Source of the DNA: Luteitalea sp.
GTDB taxonomy: Bacteria; Acidobacteriota; Vicinamibacteria; Vicinamibacterales; Vicinamibacteraceae
Direction: 5' to 3'
DNA: 61,856 nucleotides
Assembly (NCBI GenBank): GCA_009377605.1
Contig: WHTT01000036.1
Coordinates: forward strand, 1 to 61,856
Part shown: positions 53,404 to 60,720 of the stretch, piece after piece
How positions within the stretch are numbered: position 1 is the first letter of the stretch
Layout of the letters: each line of letters begins with the position of its first letter
The notes under the pieces: generated by a model
Databases searched by the model: none
The model's input: the letters and a program-made list of their open reading frames with translations, nothing else
Told to the model about the DNA's origin: nothing
Position numbers and translations under genes: made by a program

Positions 53404-54222
53404 ATGCCTGACACCCTCACCGCCCTGCTACGCCGAGCCCCGGTCACGTGGTGGGACATCCTCGACATTCTCATCATCGCGGTTGTCATCTACGAGTTCT
53501 TGAAGCTCATTCGTGGCACGCGAGCCGTGCAGATGGCGGTGGGCTCGGCGCTGGTCGTCGGGCTGTATTTCCTGTCGACAGCTGCGCCGTTGCAGACGGT
53601 CAACTGGGTGATCCGCAACATCGTTGGCTACTTGGTGTTTGCCGCCATCGTTTTGTTCCAGTCCGACATCAGACGCGCGCTGGCGCACCTCGGACGTACG
53701 TGGTTGCTCCGCTACGTCACCAGCGCGGAGACGGACGAGGAGGCGCTCGAGGAGATCGTGACCGCCGCCGCCCAGCTCGCCGACCGCCGAACGGGCGCCA
53801 TCATTGCCGTGGAGCGCGAGATTGGACTCCGCAATTACGTGGAAAGCGGTATCCCACTCGACGCCACCATCACGCACGACCTCCTGGTGAGCGTGTTCCA
53901 ACCGGCTTCGCCGCTGCACGATGGTGCCGTCATCTTGCAGGAGAATCGGGTTGCCGCCGCCTCGTGCTTCCTTCCGCTCACGGTGAACCCACAGCTCAGC
54001 ACGGAGCTCGGCACGCGACACCGCGCGGCCATCGGTCTCACCGAGGAGAACGACGCCGTTGCCGTCGTGGTCTCGGAGGAAACAGGCGCCATTTCCTTGG
54101 CGCTCGATGGTACGATCGAGCGCGGCCTCACGCCCGAGAGGCTGCACGCCCGGCTGCGCACGCTCGTAGTGCAGCGGCGCAGCACCGGTGACCGAAATCA
54201 CGAGCCGGCCTATACGATCTGA
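53404..54222 (+). CDS. cdaA: Membrane diadenylate cyclase CdaA
   Basis: Makes cyclic di-AMP from two ATP. The 272-residue product has the CdaA N-terminus with three transmembrane helices (ILDILIIAVVIYEFLKLI, AVGSALVVGLYFLS, NIVGYLVFAAIVLFQSDI) and a DAC domain: GAIIAVEREIGLRNYVESG, then SPLHDGAVILQ (DGA motif) and GTRHRAAIGLTEENDAVAVV (RHR motif) with SEETGAISLALDG. Both catalytic motifs are intact. The stop and the cdaR start share one base (TGATG). cdaA-cdaR-glmM is a conserved bacterial order linking c-di-AMP and cell-wall precursor synthesis. Confidence 0.96.
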   Translation: MPDTLTALLRRAPVTWWDILDILIIAVVIYEFLKLIRGTRAVQMAVGSALVVGLYFLSTAAPLQTVNWVIRNIVGYLVFAAIVLFQSDIRRALAHLGRTWLLRYVTSAETDEEALEEIVTAAAQLADRRTGAIIAVEREIGLRNYVESGIPLDATITHDLLVSVFQPASPLHDGAVILQENRVAAASCFLPLTVNPQLSTELGTRHRAAIGLTEENDAVAVVVSEETGAISLALDGTIERGLTPERLHARLRTLVVQRRSTGDRNHEPAYTI

Positions 54223-54878
54223 TGGCGTACCACCCGTTTCGCAATCTCGGGCTGAAGCTCGTGGCTTTGAGCCTGGCTACGCTGCTGTGGGTCGCCGTAG
54301 GCGGTCAGGAGACCGCCGAGCGCTACCTTCCCGTCCCGATCGAGTTCCAAAACGTGCCGAAGGGCCTCGAGATCATTGGTGATCCGCCGGACTCGGTCAA
54401 CGTGCGTGTACGGGGCTCGTCTGGCAACCTCGCGCGCATGCAGATCGGTGAGGTGCTGGCCGTGTTGGATCTCCGCAACGTACAGCCCGGCACGAGGCTC
54501 TTTCACTTGTTGCCCGAACAGGTGCGTACACCCTATGGTATCGAAGTGGTGGAGGTATCACCCTCCTCCTTCTCGCTCGTGGTCGAGCGATCGAGCGTTC
54601 GTGATGTGCCGGTCGTGCCGGAGATTACCGGCCAGCCGGCGCCGGGCTACGTAATGGGGAAAGTCACCAAAGAGCCGGCGACCGTTCAGGTGGCCGGCCC
54701 CGAGAGCCATGTGCGCCAAGTGACCCGAGCGACCACCGAGCCGGTGAGCATCGAGGGCGCGGTGCGCCCGGTGCAAGAGCAAGTGGGGATCGGCGTGGCT
54801 GACGCGCAAGTGCGGTTGCTCGGCGCGCGCGAGGCGCTGATCAGAGTCGAGATTCGCCGGGAGCCTGTGAAGCCATGA
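54222..54878 (+). CDS. cdaR: CdaA regulatory protein CdaR (YbbR domain)
   Basis: Membrane-anchored regulator of CdaA. The 218-residue product has one N-terminal transmembrane helix (FRNLGLKLVALSLATLLWVA) and then YbbR-like repeats in the external compartment: ERYLPVPIEFQNVPKGLEII, DSVNVRVRGSSGNLARM, AVLDLRNVQPGTRLFHL, and a second with VVPEITGQPAPGYVMGKVTK and VQVAGPESHVRQV. Only two to three YbbR repeats are present, shorter than Firmicute CdaR. It overlaps cdaA by 1 bp and glmM by 4 bp. Confidence 0.92.
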   Translation: MAYHPFRNLGLKLVALSLATLLWVAVGGQETAERYLPVPIEFQNVPKGLEIIGDPPDSVNVRVRGSSGNLARMQIGEVLAVLDLRNVQPGTRLFHLLPEQVRTPYGIEVVEVSPSSFSLVVERSSVRDVPVVPEITGQPAPGYVMGKVTKEPATVQVAGPESHVRQVTRATTEPVSIEGAVRPVQEQVGIGVADAQVRLLGAREALIRVEIRREPVKP

Positions 54879-56209
54879 CACGACTGTTTGGCACTGATGG
54901 CGTACGTGGCACCGCAGGCGAGCCACCGCTCGACGAAGCCACGATCCTGCGGCTCGGGGCGGCGCTCGTACGAGTGCTGCCGCACGAAGGACGCGGTCGA
55001 CTGCTCGTCGGGCGGGACACCCGCGAGTCTGGAGCCTGGCTGGAGCAGGCAATCGCGCGCGGCGTGCGGGCGATGGGCAGTGACATCCAGAGCGTGGGCG
55101 TCATCCCGACACCCGCGGTCGCGTACCTCACACGCACGCTGGGATTCGATGCGGGCATCGTCATCTCGGCATCACACAACCCCTATCGGGACAACGGGAT
55201 CAAGATCTTCTCCGGCCGTGGTGAGAAGTTCGACGCGCCGCTCGAGCGCGAGATCGAGCGTTGGGTCTTCGAGCCTGTGTCGTCGATTGATTGGCCCCAG
55301 CCGATGCCGGTCGAGACCATCGACGGCGTCGCGCCGTACATCGAGCACGCCCGGCAGGTGCTGCCCGACGTAGGATCGCTCCGAGGAGCCAAGATTGCCC
55401 TCGACTGCGCGAACGGTGCGACAGTGGCGGTTGCGCCACGCGTCTTCGAGGCCCTGGGCTTCGAGGTCACGGCCACGGGTGACGCCCCCGATGGGCGCAA
55501 CATCAATCTCGGGTGTGGGTCGACCCACCCGGAGCGATTGTCCGCGCTCGTCGCCGACAATGGCTACGTTATGGGCGCCGCGTTCGACGGCGACGGCGAC
55601 CGCGCCATCCTGGTCGACGCCACAGGACGCATCGTCGACGGCGACGCGATCATCCTGCTCTGCGCCCGACATCTTCAGCGCCAGGGTCGGCTTCGCGGCA
55701 ATGCCATCGTCGCTACCGTGATGAGCAACATTGGCTTGGAGCTGGCATTGCGCGACGATGGCATTGACGTGGTTCGTTGCGCGGTGGGCGACAAGTTCGT
55801 CTGTGAGGACCTGCTCGCCCGCGGCCTGTCGCTGGGCGGAGAGCAGTCGGGCCACATCATCCTCTCCGACTTCCTCTTCACTGGGGACGGCATCGCGACG
55901 GCGTTGTTCGTCTTGCGTGTGATGGCGGAGTCGGGGCGATCCCTGGCAGACCTCGCCGCGCAGTTCAGAGGTTATCCTCAGACGCTCGTCAACGTCAGAG
56001 TAGGGACGAAGCGTGATCTGCAGGCGGTTCCTGCCGTCTCGGCGATCATGGCGGACGTCGAGCGCAGGCTAGCCGGCCGCGGCCGGCTGTTGGTGCGCTA
56101 CTCGGGAACCGAGCCGCTTCTTCGTATCATGATAGAGGGAGAGGATCAGAGCCAGATTCAGGCGTGGGCCGAGGAGATCGCTACCACGGCTCGGGGGCAT
56201 TTGAGCTAA
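54875..56209 (+). CDS. glmM: Phosphoglucosamine mutase GlmM
   Basis: Interconverts glucosamine 6- and 1-phosphate for UDP-GlcNAc synthesis. The 444-residue product begins MTRLFGTDGVRGTAG, has the phosphoserine loop GIVISASHNPYRDNGIKIF (Ser100), metal loop FDGDGDRA (near 238), the sugar-binding GGEQSGHII and the phosphate-binding RYSGTEPLLRIMIEG. All four domains are complete. The start overlaps cdaR (ATGA). It is the last gene before a 31-bp inverted repeat. Confidence 0.97.
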   Translation: MTRLFGTDGVRGTAGEPPLDEATILRLGAALVRVLPHEGRGRLLVGRDTRESGAWLEQAIARGVRAMGSDIQSVGVIPTPAVAYLTRTLGFDAGIVISASHNPYRDNGIKIFSGRGEKFDAPLEREIERWVFEPVSSIDWPQPMPVETIDGVAPYIEHARQVLPDVGSLRGAKIALDCANGATVAVAPRVFEALGFEVTATGDAPDGRNINLGCGSTHPERLSALVADNGYVMGAAFDGDGDRAILVDATGRIVDGDAIILLCARHLQRQGRLRGNAIVATVMSNIGLELALRDDGIDVVRCAVGDKFVCEDLLARGLSLGGEQSGHIILSDFLFTGDGIATALFVLRVMAESGRSLADLAAQFRGYPQTLVNVRVGTKRDLQAVPAVSAIMADVERRLAGRGRLLVRYSGTEPLLRIMIEGEDQSQIQAWAEEIATTARGHLS

Positions 56210-56231
56210 CGAGCCAAGGGCTCATTTGAAT

Positions 56232-56316
56232 GGTCCTCGTAGCGCAGGCCTTTAGGCCTGCCTGCTGAGATGTCGCGCCGTGATTGGCAGGCCTAAAGGC
56301 CTGCGCTACGAGGACC
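56232..56316. repeat. Perfect 31-bp inverted repeat between glmM and pdxJ
   Basis: 56232-56262 and 56286-56316 are exact reverse complements (outer GGTCCTCGTAGCGC / GCGCTACGAGGACC), with a 23-nt centre. Each arm also contains its own hairpin CAGGCCT-TT-AGGCCTG flanked by GTAGCG, so the unit is two family A-type hairpins in opposite orientation. It could form a long hairpin or two short ones. Confidence 0.9.
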
Positions 56317-56331
56317 AGCGATGGCAACTGT

Positions 56332-57042
56332 ATGAGGCTCGCCGTCAACATCGACCACATCGCGACGATCCGGGAGGCCAGGCGTGCTCGTGAGCCGCAG
56401 CCCGTGGCTGCGGCGCTTGCAGCGGAAATGGCCGGTGCCGAGGGGATCACCATCCACCTGCGCGGGGATCGGCGGCACATTCAAGAGCGCGATCTGGAGC
56501 TGCTCCGTGAGGTCGTCACGACGAAGCTGAACGTCGAGATGGCGGTCACGGCTGAAATGCTGCAGATTGCGCTGCGGGTGCGCCCGGATCAGGTCACGCT
56601 CGTTCCCGAACAGCCGAATGAGGTGACCACGCAGGGTGGCCTGGACGTGGGAGCACACAACCAAGCCATCAAGGACATGACCCGTCAGCTAACCGATGCG
56701 GGCATCCGCGTCAGTTTGTTCATCGACGCTGACCCAGAGCAGGTGCGACGCGCTCGGCAAACCGGTGCACAGGCGATCGAGATCAACACCGGACCATATG
56801 CCGACGCCCGCGAAGCCGCGCGACCGCAAGAGTTCGCCCGTATTGCGGATGTGGCGCGTCTTGCAGCCCGCGGCGAGGTCGAGGTGCTTGCGGGCCACGG
56901 CTTGAACTACTTCAACGTACGTCCAATCGTGGCGATCCCAGAGATTGTCGAGCTCAACATCGGTCACGCCATCGTCGCGCGCGCCGCGCTGGTCGGGTTC
57001 GACCGTGCCGTGCGCGAGATGGCGGCCCTGGTGTTACGCTGA
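56332..57042 (+). CDS. pdxJ: Pyridoxine 5'-phosphate synthase PdxJ
   Basis: Closes the ring of pyridoxine 5'-phosphate from deoxyxylulose phosphate and amino-acetone phosphate. Start MRLAVNIDHIATIREARRAR at ATG 56332 is the family N-terminus; the upstream frame is repeat DNA. The 236-residue TIM barrel shows GAEGITIHLRGDRRHIQERD, TTKLNVEMAVTAEML, QVTLVPEQPNEVTTQGGLD, VSLFIDADPEQV, AIEINTGPYAD, VLAGHGLNYFNV and ELNIGHAIVARA. Catalytic Glu, His and Arg positions are intact. DXP-dependent vitamin B6 synthesis is implied. Confidence 0.96.
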   Translation: MRLAVNIDHIATIREARRAREPQPVAAALAAEMAGAEGITIHLRGDRRHIQERDLELLREVVTTKLNVEMAVTAEMLQIALRVRPDQVTLVPEQPNEVTTQGGLDVGAHNQAIKDMTRQLTDAGIRVSLFIDADPEQVRRARQTGAQAIEINTGPYADAREAARPQEFARIADVARLAARGEVEVLAGHGLNYFNVRPIVAIPEIVELNIGHAIVARAALVGFDRAVREMAALVLR

Positions 57043-57064
57043 TCTGCGGCGGTTCACCGAGAGT

Positions 57065-57697
57065 ATGAAGGCCGAATCGATCGTCTTCGCCGTGGCCGGC
57101 GCCTGTTTTGGGCTGCTCGTCGGTTGGTTGCTGGGCGCTCAGTCCGCGCCGACGAGCCGTCCGGAGCCCACGGAGGCGGAGGCGAGCACGCCGGCGGCGG
57201 CCGGCGACGGTGCGGCGGCGCAAGCAGGCGCGCCGGCTCCGCTCGACCAGGCGAAGCTCGAGAAGTTGATCGCCGGCGCCGAAGCGCGTCCCAAGGATGC
57301 CGAGGTGCGCGCGGAGATAGGAAATCTGTACTTTGACGCCGAGCGCTTCGATGAAGCTGCCCGTTGGTACGAAGCGTCGCTCGAGCTCGACGCGAGCGAC
57401 CCGGACGTGACGACGGACCTCGGCGTGAGCTATTACTACACGAACCAGCCGGACCGCGCACTCTCCCAGTTTGCACAGGCACTGGAAATCAATCCGCGGC
57501 ATACGAAGACGCTTCTCAACCTCGGTATCGTTCGAGCGTTTGCGAAGCAGGACTTGAAGGGTGCGGCCGAGGCATGGCAACAGGTCGTCGCGCTGGCGCC
57601 GGACAGCCCCGAGGGGCGGGCTGCCCGGACCGCCCTCGATGCGCTTCGTTCCGCGCATCCGGAGGTTGGGGAGGAGCGCGCCCCGACATCGCCGTAA
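57065..57697 (+). CDS. Membrane-anchored TPR protein
   Basis: A 210-residue protein starting MKAESIVFAVAGACFGLLVG (ATG 57065, 22 bp after pdxJ). The N-terminal transmembrane helix (about 5-25) is followed by an Ala/Pro/Glu linker and three to four TPRs (AEVRAEIGNLYFDAERFDEA, WYEASLELDASDPDVTTDLG, QPDRALSQFAQALEINPRHT, LNLGIVRAFAKQDLKGAAEA). It resembles CcmH/NrfG-type TPR proteins but no cytochrome-maturation genes are nearby. The TPR part is probably periplasmic. Partner unknown. Confidence 0.85.
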   Translation: MKAESIVFAVAGACFGLLVGWLLGAQSAPTSRPEPTEAEASTPAAAGDGAAAQAGAPAPLDQAKLEKLIAGAEARPKDAEVRAEIGNLYFDAERFDEAARWYEASLELDASDPDVTTDLGVSYYYTNQPDRALSQFAQALEINPRHTKTLLNLGIVRAFAKQDLKGAAEAWQQVVALAPDSPEGRAARTALDALRSAHPEVGEERAPTSP

Positions 57698-57983
57698 CGA
57701 AAGGCTGGGTGTATCACTGACCGGCTGGATTCTGCGCATTCTGCTGTTGTTGCTCCTGATTCGCCTGGTGTGGCGTCTGGTGGCGAGGGTGCGGCACGCC
57801 CTGAGCCAAGGAGCGCGGAGCTCACCGACGTCGGCTGCCCTGGCCCGCGACCCGGTGTGCGGCACTCATGTCTTACCTGAGCGGGCCGTTGCACTGCAGT
57901 CCGGCGGGGAGACGAAGTACTTTTGTTCCGAGGCATGCCGTCAAGCATGGAAGAAGCACAAGAAAGTGGCCAGTGGTCAGTGA
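57639..57983 (+). CDS. Small membrane protein with Cys-containing YHS/PP0621-like domain
   Basis: Downstream of the TPR gene, a frame reads a transmembrane helix (LTGWILRILLLLLLIRLVW) and a small Cys domain DPVCGTHVLPERAV...TKYFCSEACRQAWKK, matching PP0621/YHS-like metal-binding modules (CxxH and CxxxC spacing). The family normally starts just before the helix, where no ATG, GTG or TTG exists in frame; ATG 57639 overlaps the TPR gene by 59 bp, while CTG 57720 would give an 88-residue product of expected size. The start is therefore uncertain. The stop TGA lies inside a repeat element. Confidence 0.6.
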   Translation: MRFVPRIRRLGRSAPRHRRNERLGVSLTGWILRILLLLLLIRLVWRLVARVRHALSQGARSSPTSAALARDPVCGTHVLPERAVALQSGGETKYFCSEACRQAWKKHKKVASGQ

Positions 57984-58105
57984 TCAGTGGCCAGCCGATT
58001 CACGAGCGTCCGGGGGTTGCATCGTTTACCCGGGTAGCACGCCGCCAGCCCCCGAACATCCGTAAACCGGCTGACCACTGGCCACTGACCACTGACCACT
58101 ACTCA
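57966..58105. repeat. Family C element, GTGGTCAGTG type, copy 2
   Basis: GTGGCCAGTGGTCAGTGATCAGTGG at the left and CCACTGGCCACTGACCACTGACCACT at the right, with a GTCCGGGGG / CAGCCCCCGAAC core. Same architecture as 30616-30747, 27 kb away. It supplies the stop codon of the preceding gene. Confidence 0.8.
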
Positions 58106-58124
58106 TGATTCAGTCCCTGCCCCT

Positions 58125-58997
58125 ATGTTGAGCCCTGAGGAGAAAGCCCGCGCGGAGATCGTCGAGATCGGCCACCGCCTGTGGACACGAGGCTTTGTCG
58201 CGAGCAACGACGGCAACATCAGCGTTCGTCTGGACCGCGAGCGCATCCTGACGACCCCGAAAAGTGTGTCGAAGGGATTCATGACGCCAGACATGATGGT
58301 GATGACCGATCTTGCTGGCACGAGGATCGCCGGCGAGCGGGCGCCCTCGTCCGAGCTCCTCATGCACCTGGCCGTGTACGAGCTACGGCCGGATGTACAC
58401 GCCGTCGTGCACGCGCATCCGCCAAAGGCCACCGGCTTCGCGGTCGCCGGCATTCCGCTCGACCGCGCCGTCCTCGCGGAAGTCATCACGACCCTTGGTA
58501 GCATCCCCATTGCGGAGTACGGCACACCGTCGACGCAGGAGCTGCCAGACGCGGTGCGAAGATACATCAAGGCACACGATGGCCTTCTGCTGGCCAATCA
58601 CGGAGCGCTCACGATCGGCGCGGAGCCGTTCAACGCGTACTACAAAATGGAGACAATCGAGCACTTCGCGCACATCAGTCTCGTCGCGAGGCTGTTGGGC
58701 CGCGAGCATGTGCTTTCTCGGGACGAGGTCCTCCGTCTTCAGGGCTTGCGCGGAGCGTATGGCATAGCAGCAGCGGCGCCCATCTGCATCGACTCGCCAG
58801 TGGCGGACGGCGGTGACGCCGCGGGCACCACCGACGCGGGTGAGCCCTGCCAGCGCGTGCTCGCCCCTGAGGCGCCCGGCCGGCGGCTCGTGCCAGCCGC
58901 GGGCTCGGCCGCCTTGAGCGGCGAGCGCGAAATTCGACTAACATACCGCGAGCTGGCTGCGCTCCTCGAAGATGCGGTTCGGGCGTTCACGCGATGA
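58125..58997 (+). CDS. Class II aldolase (fuculose/rhamnulose-phosphate type) of a microcompartment, with C-terminal encapsulation-like helix
   Basis: Zinc aldolase of 290 residues that probably cleaves a deoxy-ketose phosphate into dihydroxyacetone phosphate and lactaldehyde. Catalytic domain (about 1-215): GFVASNDGNISVRL, TPKSVSKGFMTPDMMV, SSELLMHLAVYELRPDVHAV, HAHPPKATGFAVAG (His94/His96 zinc ligands), LLANHGALTIG. After a Pro/Ala/Gly-rich linker (about 225-272) comes an amphipathic helix IRLTYRELAALLEDAVRAF at the extreme C-terminus, the layout of encapsulation peptides. It heads the shell-protein operon 63 bp upstream of the hexamer gene. Fuculose versus rhamnulose specificity cannot be decided. 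Confidence 0.88.
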   Translation: MLSPEEKARAEIVEIGHRLWTRGFVASNDGNISVRLDRERILTTPKSVSKGFMTPDMMVMTDLAGTRIAGERAPSSELLMHLAVYELRPDVHAVVHAHPPKATGFAVAGIPLDRAVLAEVITTLGSIPIAEYGTPSTQELPDAVRRYIKAHDGLLLANHGALTIGAEPFNAYYKMETIEHFAHISLVARLLGREHVLSRDEVLRLQGLRGAYGIAAAAPICIDSPVADGGDAAGTTDAGEPCQRVLAPEAPGRRLVPAAGSAALSGEREIRLTYRELAALLEDAVRAFTR

Positions 58998-59059
58998 GGC
59001 CCTCCCGGCTGCCAGGGACCGTTGCTCGCACGGCGACAGCGCGAAGATGGAGACTCTAA

Positions 59060-59356
59060 ATGGGTGAAGCACTGGGCATGATCGAGACCAAGGGATTGGT
59101 CGCAATGATTGAGGCGGCCGATGCCATGGTCAAGGCGGCGAAGGTGACGCTGGTCGGCTGGGAGAAGATCGGCGCCGGCTACGTCACAGCCATCGTGCGT
59201 GGTGATGTTGCCGCCGTGAAGGCCGCGACCGACGCTGGCGCGGCGGCGGCCAGGCGGGTCGGCGAGCTCGTGTCGGTGCACGTCATCCCTCGTCCGCACA
59301 GCAACCTCGAGGATGTGCTGCCCATTGGCAAGGCCGCGGCGGCCTCAAGCAAGTAA
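59060..59356 (+). CDS. Microcompartment shell hexamer (BMC-H)
   Basis: A 98-residue single-BMC-domain protein forming the hexagonal shell tiles. [20 protein letters not shown] is the canonical beginning, followed by [40 protein letters not shown] and [20 protein letters not shown] with VLP. A GGAG ribosome-binding site lies 7 nt before the ATG. It is similar to EutM/PduA/CsoS1 proteins. It is the only hexamer gene in the window; others may lie beyond the right edge. Confidence 0.96.
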   Translation: MGEALGMIETKGLVAMIEAADAMVKAAKVTLVGWEKIGAGYVTAIVRGDVAAVKAATDAGAAAARRVGELVSVHVIPRPHSNLEDVLPIGKAAAASSK

Positions 59357-59431
59357 GACCGTGTGACGCCCGCGCTGTAGAGATAGCACAGCGCGTTTAC
59401 CACACGCTCCGGACCATCGCCCATCGAAGTC

Positions 59432-59701
59432 ATGCTCCTCGCCAGGGTTGTCGGGACCGTCGTCGCCACACGCAAAGACGAACGGCTGGTCGGCAGCAAG
59501 TTGATGGTCGTCCGACCCGTCAGCCCGGAGGGCAAGCCGGACGCGCCGACGCTCGTCGCGGTAGATACGGTGGACGCCGGCTCCGGCGAAACGGTGCTCA
59601 TCGTCACGGGCAGCTCCGCGCGGATGTCGTCGGGCCTCAAGGATTGTCCGGTCGATGCCGCCATTGTGGCCATCGTTGATACCGTCTCGGTTGGTTCTTA
59701 G
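59432..59701 (+). CDS. Microcompartment shell pentamer 1 (BMC-P, EutN/CcmL family)
   Basis: An 89-residue vertex protein: MLLARVVGTVVATRKDERLV, GSKLMVVRPVSP, TLVAVDTVDAGSGETVLIVT and DAAIVAIVDTVSV, the EutN fold pattern (G-T-V-V-A-T, K-L, V-D, G-G/A-G-E-x-V, D-x-x-I-V-x-I-V-D). The stop codon TAG lies at the edge of a repeat element that fills the gap to pentamer 2. Three pentamers in a row are typical of planctomycete-type sugar microcompartments. Confidence 0.95.
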   Translation: MLLARVVGTVVATRKDERLVGSKLMVVRPVSPEGKPDAPTLVAVDTVDAGSGETVLIVTGSSARMSSGLKDCPVDAAIVAIVDTVSVGS

Positions 59702-59806
59702 TTCTTGGTCCTTGGTGCGCTTTGGCGTACCGAAGCATCGAAGCGTACTAGGCGCACCAAGAACCGAGAACCAAGGACGAAGAACCGAGAACCAAGGACC
59801 TGAAGA
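59702..59806. repeat. Family C element between pentamer genes 1 and 2
   Basis: Left arm TTCTTGGTCCTTGG, core 59714-59757 (GGTGCGCTTTGGCGTACC ... GCGTACTAGGCGCAC), right arm of CAAGAACCGAGAACC units, ending ACCTGAAGA just before the next ATG. The element therefore runs from stop codon to ribosome-binding site. Confidence 0.85.
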
Positions 59807-60082
59807 ATGCGACTCGCCAATGTGGTTGGGACCGTGGTCGCGACGCAGAAGGACCCGGGGCTCGCCGGGCAGAAGCTGCTCGTTATCCAGCCGCTCACAC
59901 CGGGCGGCGAGCCGAGCGGGCGGGCGCTGGTTGCGGTCGATGCCGTGGGCGCGGGCGTGGGCGAGCGCGTGTTCTACGTTCGCGGCCGAGAGGCTTCGTA
60001 TCCGTTCCTGCCCACGGAGGTTCCCGCGGATGCCGCCATCGTGGCGATCGTCGACCATACGGATGTGGTTCTTGGTGCTTAG
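59807..60082 (+). CDS. Microcompartment shell pentamer 2 (BMC-P)
   Basis: A 91-residue EutN-type vertex protein: MRLANVVGTVVATQKDPGLA, GQKLLVIQPLTPGGE, LVAVDAVGAGVGERVFYVRG and DAAIVAIVDHTDVV. It differs from pentamer 1 at the loop after the second strand (EASYPFLPTEVP). Its stop is inside the following repeat. Its ribosome-binding site (AAGGA or GAAG) is supplied by the preceding repeat's end. Confidence 0.95.
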   Translation: MRLANVVGTVVATQKDPGLAGQKLLVIQPLTPGGEPSGRALVAVDAVGAGVGERVFYVRGREASYPFLPTEVPADAAIVAIVDHTDVVLGA

Positions 60083-60174
60083 TTCTTGGTTCTTGGTGCG
60101 CTTTGGCGTACCGAAGCATCGAAGCGTACTAGGCGCACTAAGGACCAAGCACCAAGGACCAAGAACCTGAAGAG
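60083..60174. repeat. Family C element between pentamer genes 2 and 3
   Basis: Core 60095-60138 is identical over 44 bp to the core at 59714-59757, but the arms differ in unit order and number (TTCTTGG left, ACCAAGC/ACCAAGG right). It ends ACCTGAAGAG before the ATG at 60175. Confidence 0.85.
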
Positions 60175-60450
60175 ATGCAAATCGGCACCGTTGTCGGCAC
60201 CGTCGTCGCCACACAGAAACATCACAAGATCGAAGGTGCGAAGCTCTTGCTCGTGCAGGTGGAGGAGCCGGATGGCTCGCTGTGCGGCACCCCGCTGTTG
60301 GCGATCGACTCGGTTGGGGCCGGCGTTGGCGAGCGTGTACTGGTCGTGATCGAAGGGCGCGCCGCTGGTGACGCGCTCGGCCGAAAGGCGGCGCCCGTCG
60401 ACGCCGCCATTCTGGGTATCATCGATTATGTCGACGTACAGGAACGCTAG
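60175..60450 (+). CDS. Microcompartment shell pentamer 3 (BMC-P)
   Basis: A 91-residue EutN-type vertex protein: MQIGTVVGTVVATQKHHKIE, GAKLLLVQVEEPDGS, LLAIDSVGAGVGERVLVVIE and DAAILGIIDYVDV. GRAAGDALGRK in the exposed loop is specific to this copy. It is followed 51 bp later by the Cys-rich small protein, without a repeat in between. Confidence 0.95.
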   Translation: MQIGTVVGTVVATQKHHKIEGAKLLLVQVEEPDGSLCGTPLLAIDSVGAGVGERVLVVIEGRAAGDALGRKAAPVDAAILGIIDYVDVQER

Positions 60451-60501
60451 GTAGGACGCGGGAGGCTGACGCGCCCTACCTGTGTGGCTGTTCGGATCAC
60501 C

Positions 60502-60720
60502 ATGACTGAAGACGAGCTGCGTGGGCTCGTTCGTGAGGCGATTGCGCGCCACCTCTCGGGCTCCGGTCCGCAGGTAGACGTGTCAGCAGCGCCTGTGAGA
60601 CTGCATCCGAGCCACGCCAAGCTCAGTGTGCGCCCGGGCAGCGACATCGAGGGCCCGTGTCTCATCGAGCCAACCGTTCGCTGCAATCACTGCGGTTATT
60701 GCCAATCCCTAGGACATTGA
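60502..60720 (+). CDS. Small Cys-rich protein with encapsulation-peptide-like N-terminus
   Basis: A 72-residue protein (ATG 60502; GTG 60484 would add six residues) of no recognised family. Residues 1-20, MTEDELRGLVREAIARHLSG, form an amphipathic helix with the hydrophobic spacing of microcompartment targeting peptides. A Pro/Ser linker follows, then a C-terminal metal-site-like block GPCLIEPTVRCNHCGYCQSL ending GH: Cys53, Cys61, Cys64, Cys67 and His63, His72, suggesting a [4Fe-4S] or zinc site. It overlaps the next gene (TTGA) and follows the third pentamer, so it is probably a luminal component, perhaps a redox carrier. Function is inference. Confidence 0.75.
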   Translation: MTEDELRGLVREAIARHLSGSGPQVDVSAAPVRLHPSHAKLSVRPGSDIEGPCLIEPTVRCNHCGYCQSLGH

